NCBI GenBank assembly: GCA_003448875.1
Contig: DLXG01000047.1
Location: 1-6,244, forward strand
DNA from: Anaerolineaceae bacterium
GTDB lineage: Bacteria; Chloroflexota; Anaerolineae; Anaerolineales; Anaerolineaceae
Reading direction: 5' to 3'
DNA length: 6,244 bases
The notes under the pieces were generated by a model that saw nothing but the letters and a program-made list of their open reading frames with translations, ran no database searches and was not told the origin of the DNA. Shown here piece after piece: positions 6,090 through 6,244 of the stretch. Both the position numbers and the translations under genes were made by a program. The stretch's first letter is position 1, and the number at the start of each line of letters is the position of its first letter.

Positions 6090-6098
6090 TGCTATAAT
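6090..6098 (+). promoter_or_regulatory. Extended -10 promoter element for ligA
   Basis: TGC followed directly by a perfect TATAAT (6093-6098) forms an extended -10 box. No good -35 is seen at 16-18 bp, which the extended -10 can offset. With the start codon at 6119 the leader would be short. Confidence 0.5.
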
Positions 6099-6104
6099 TC
6101 GGTT

Positions 6105-6110
6105 GGGAGG
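6105..6110 (+). promoter_or_regulatory. Ribosome binding site of ligA
   Basis: GGGAGG lies eight bases before ATG 6119. It supports that start even though the reading frame breaks soon after. Confidence 0.7.
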
Positions 6111-6118
6111 AAGATAAT

Positions 6119-6244
6119 ATGGATGAGGAATCTTTGAAGCAGGAATATGAAAACCTTAAAAAGAAATCAATTATCACTCCTACCGCTACCATGTGTTAGA
6201 TGCGCCCATTATCAGCGATCTTGAATATGACCGCATGATGCAGC
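6119..6244 (+). CDS. ligA: NAD+-dependent DNA ligase LigA, N-terminal fragment with apparent frameshift, cut by the window edge
   Basis: The first frame encodes MDEESLKQEYENLKKK and then fails, reaching TAG at 6197-6199. From 6166 the next frame reads INYHSYRYHVLDAPIISDL and continues EYDRMMQ to the window end. Joined, these match the start of bacterial LigA domain Ia, with the conserved Tyr-His, Asp and Glu-Tyr-Asp residues that bind the NMN half of NAD+. LigA seals nicks in replication and repair in the cytoplasm. Adding one A in the run at 6158-6166 restores a continuous frame; the second frame has a stop at 6157 and no start of its own. ligA is normally essential, so a sequencing error is more likely than a broken gene. 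It is transcribed divergently from the operon. Only about 42 codons are visible. Confidence 0.82.

Overview
The window carries six genes on the minus strand and the first codons of a seventh on the plus strand. GC content is moderate, Shine-Dalgarno sites are strong (GGAGG/GGGAGGG) and genes are tightly packed. This is bacterial chromosomal DNA. The gene mix (PqqD-like/SPASM radical SAM proteins, a DUF2207-like membrane protein, a bacteriohemerythrin, and ligA) would suit an anaerobic or microaerobic bacterium. An Anaerolineae-like Chloroflexota member is my guess, but nothing seen here proves the lineage.

Layout, read in the direction of minus-strand transcription from high to low coordinates. 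A divergent intergenic region (5944-6118) holds an operon promoter with an overlapping AT-rich palindrome on the minus strand and an extended -10 for ligA on the plus strand. Then come: a 120-aa two-TM zinc-ribbon protein (5943-5581); a 565-aa DUF2207-like membrane protein with a C-terminal tail of alternating Cys-Ala (5559-3862); an intact PqqD-like/radical SAM/SPASM enzyme (3847-2471); its paralogue, in which every iron-sulfur cysteine is gone (2456-1269); and a class I methyltransferase that overlaps the paralogue by ATGA (1272-535). Gaps within this set are 21, 14 and 14 nt, then a 4-nt overlap, so it looks like one five-gene operon. After 87 nt with its own possible promoter lies a bacteriohemerythrin (447-40). 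No stretch over 300 bases lacks a gene; the largest gap is the 175-nt divergent region.

Working hypothesis: the five-gene operon is a protein-modification system. The DUF2207-like protein is predicted to hold its seven-cysteine tail in the cytoplasm. Directly downstream are a radical SAM enzyme of the type that modifies peptides, a cysteine-free partner that keeps the recognition-type N-terminal domain, and a methyltransferase. The tail is an attractive candidate substrate, for example for thioether formation or metal-site assembly. The gene order and residues are seen directly; the chemistry is inferred.

The ligA fragment at the right edge needs a one-base correction in an A-rich run to read through, which suggests a sequencing error or a real frameshift.
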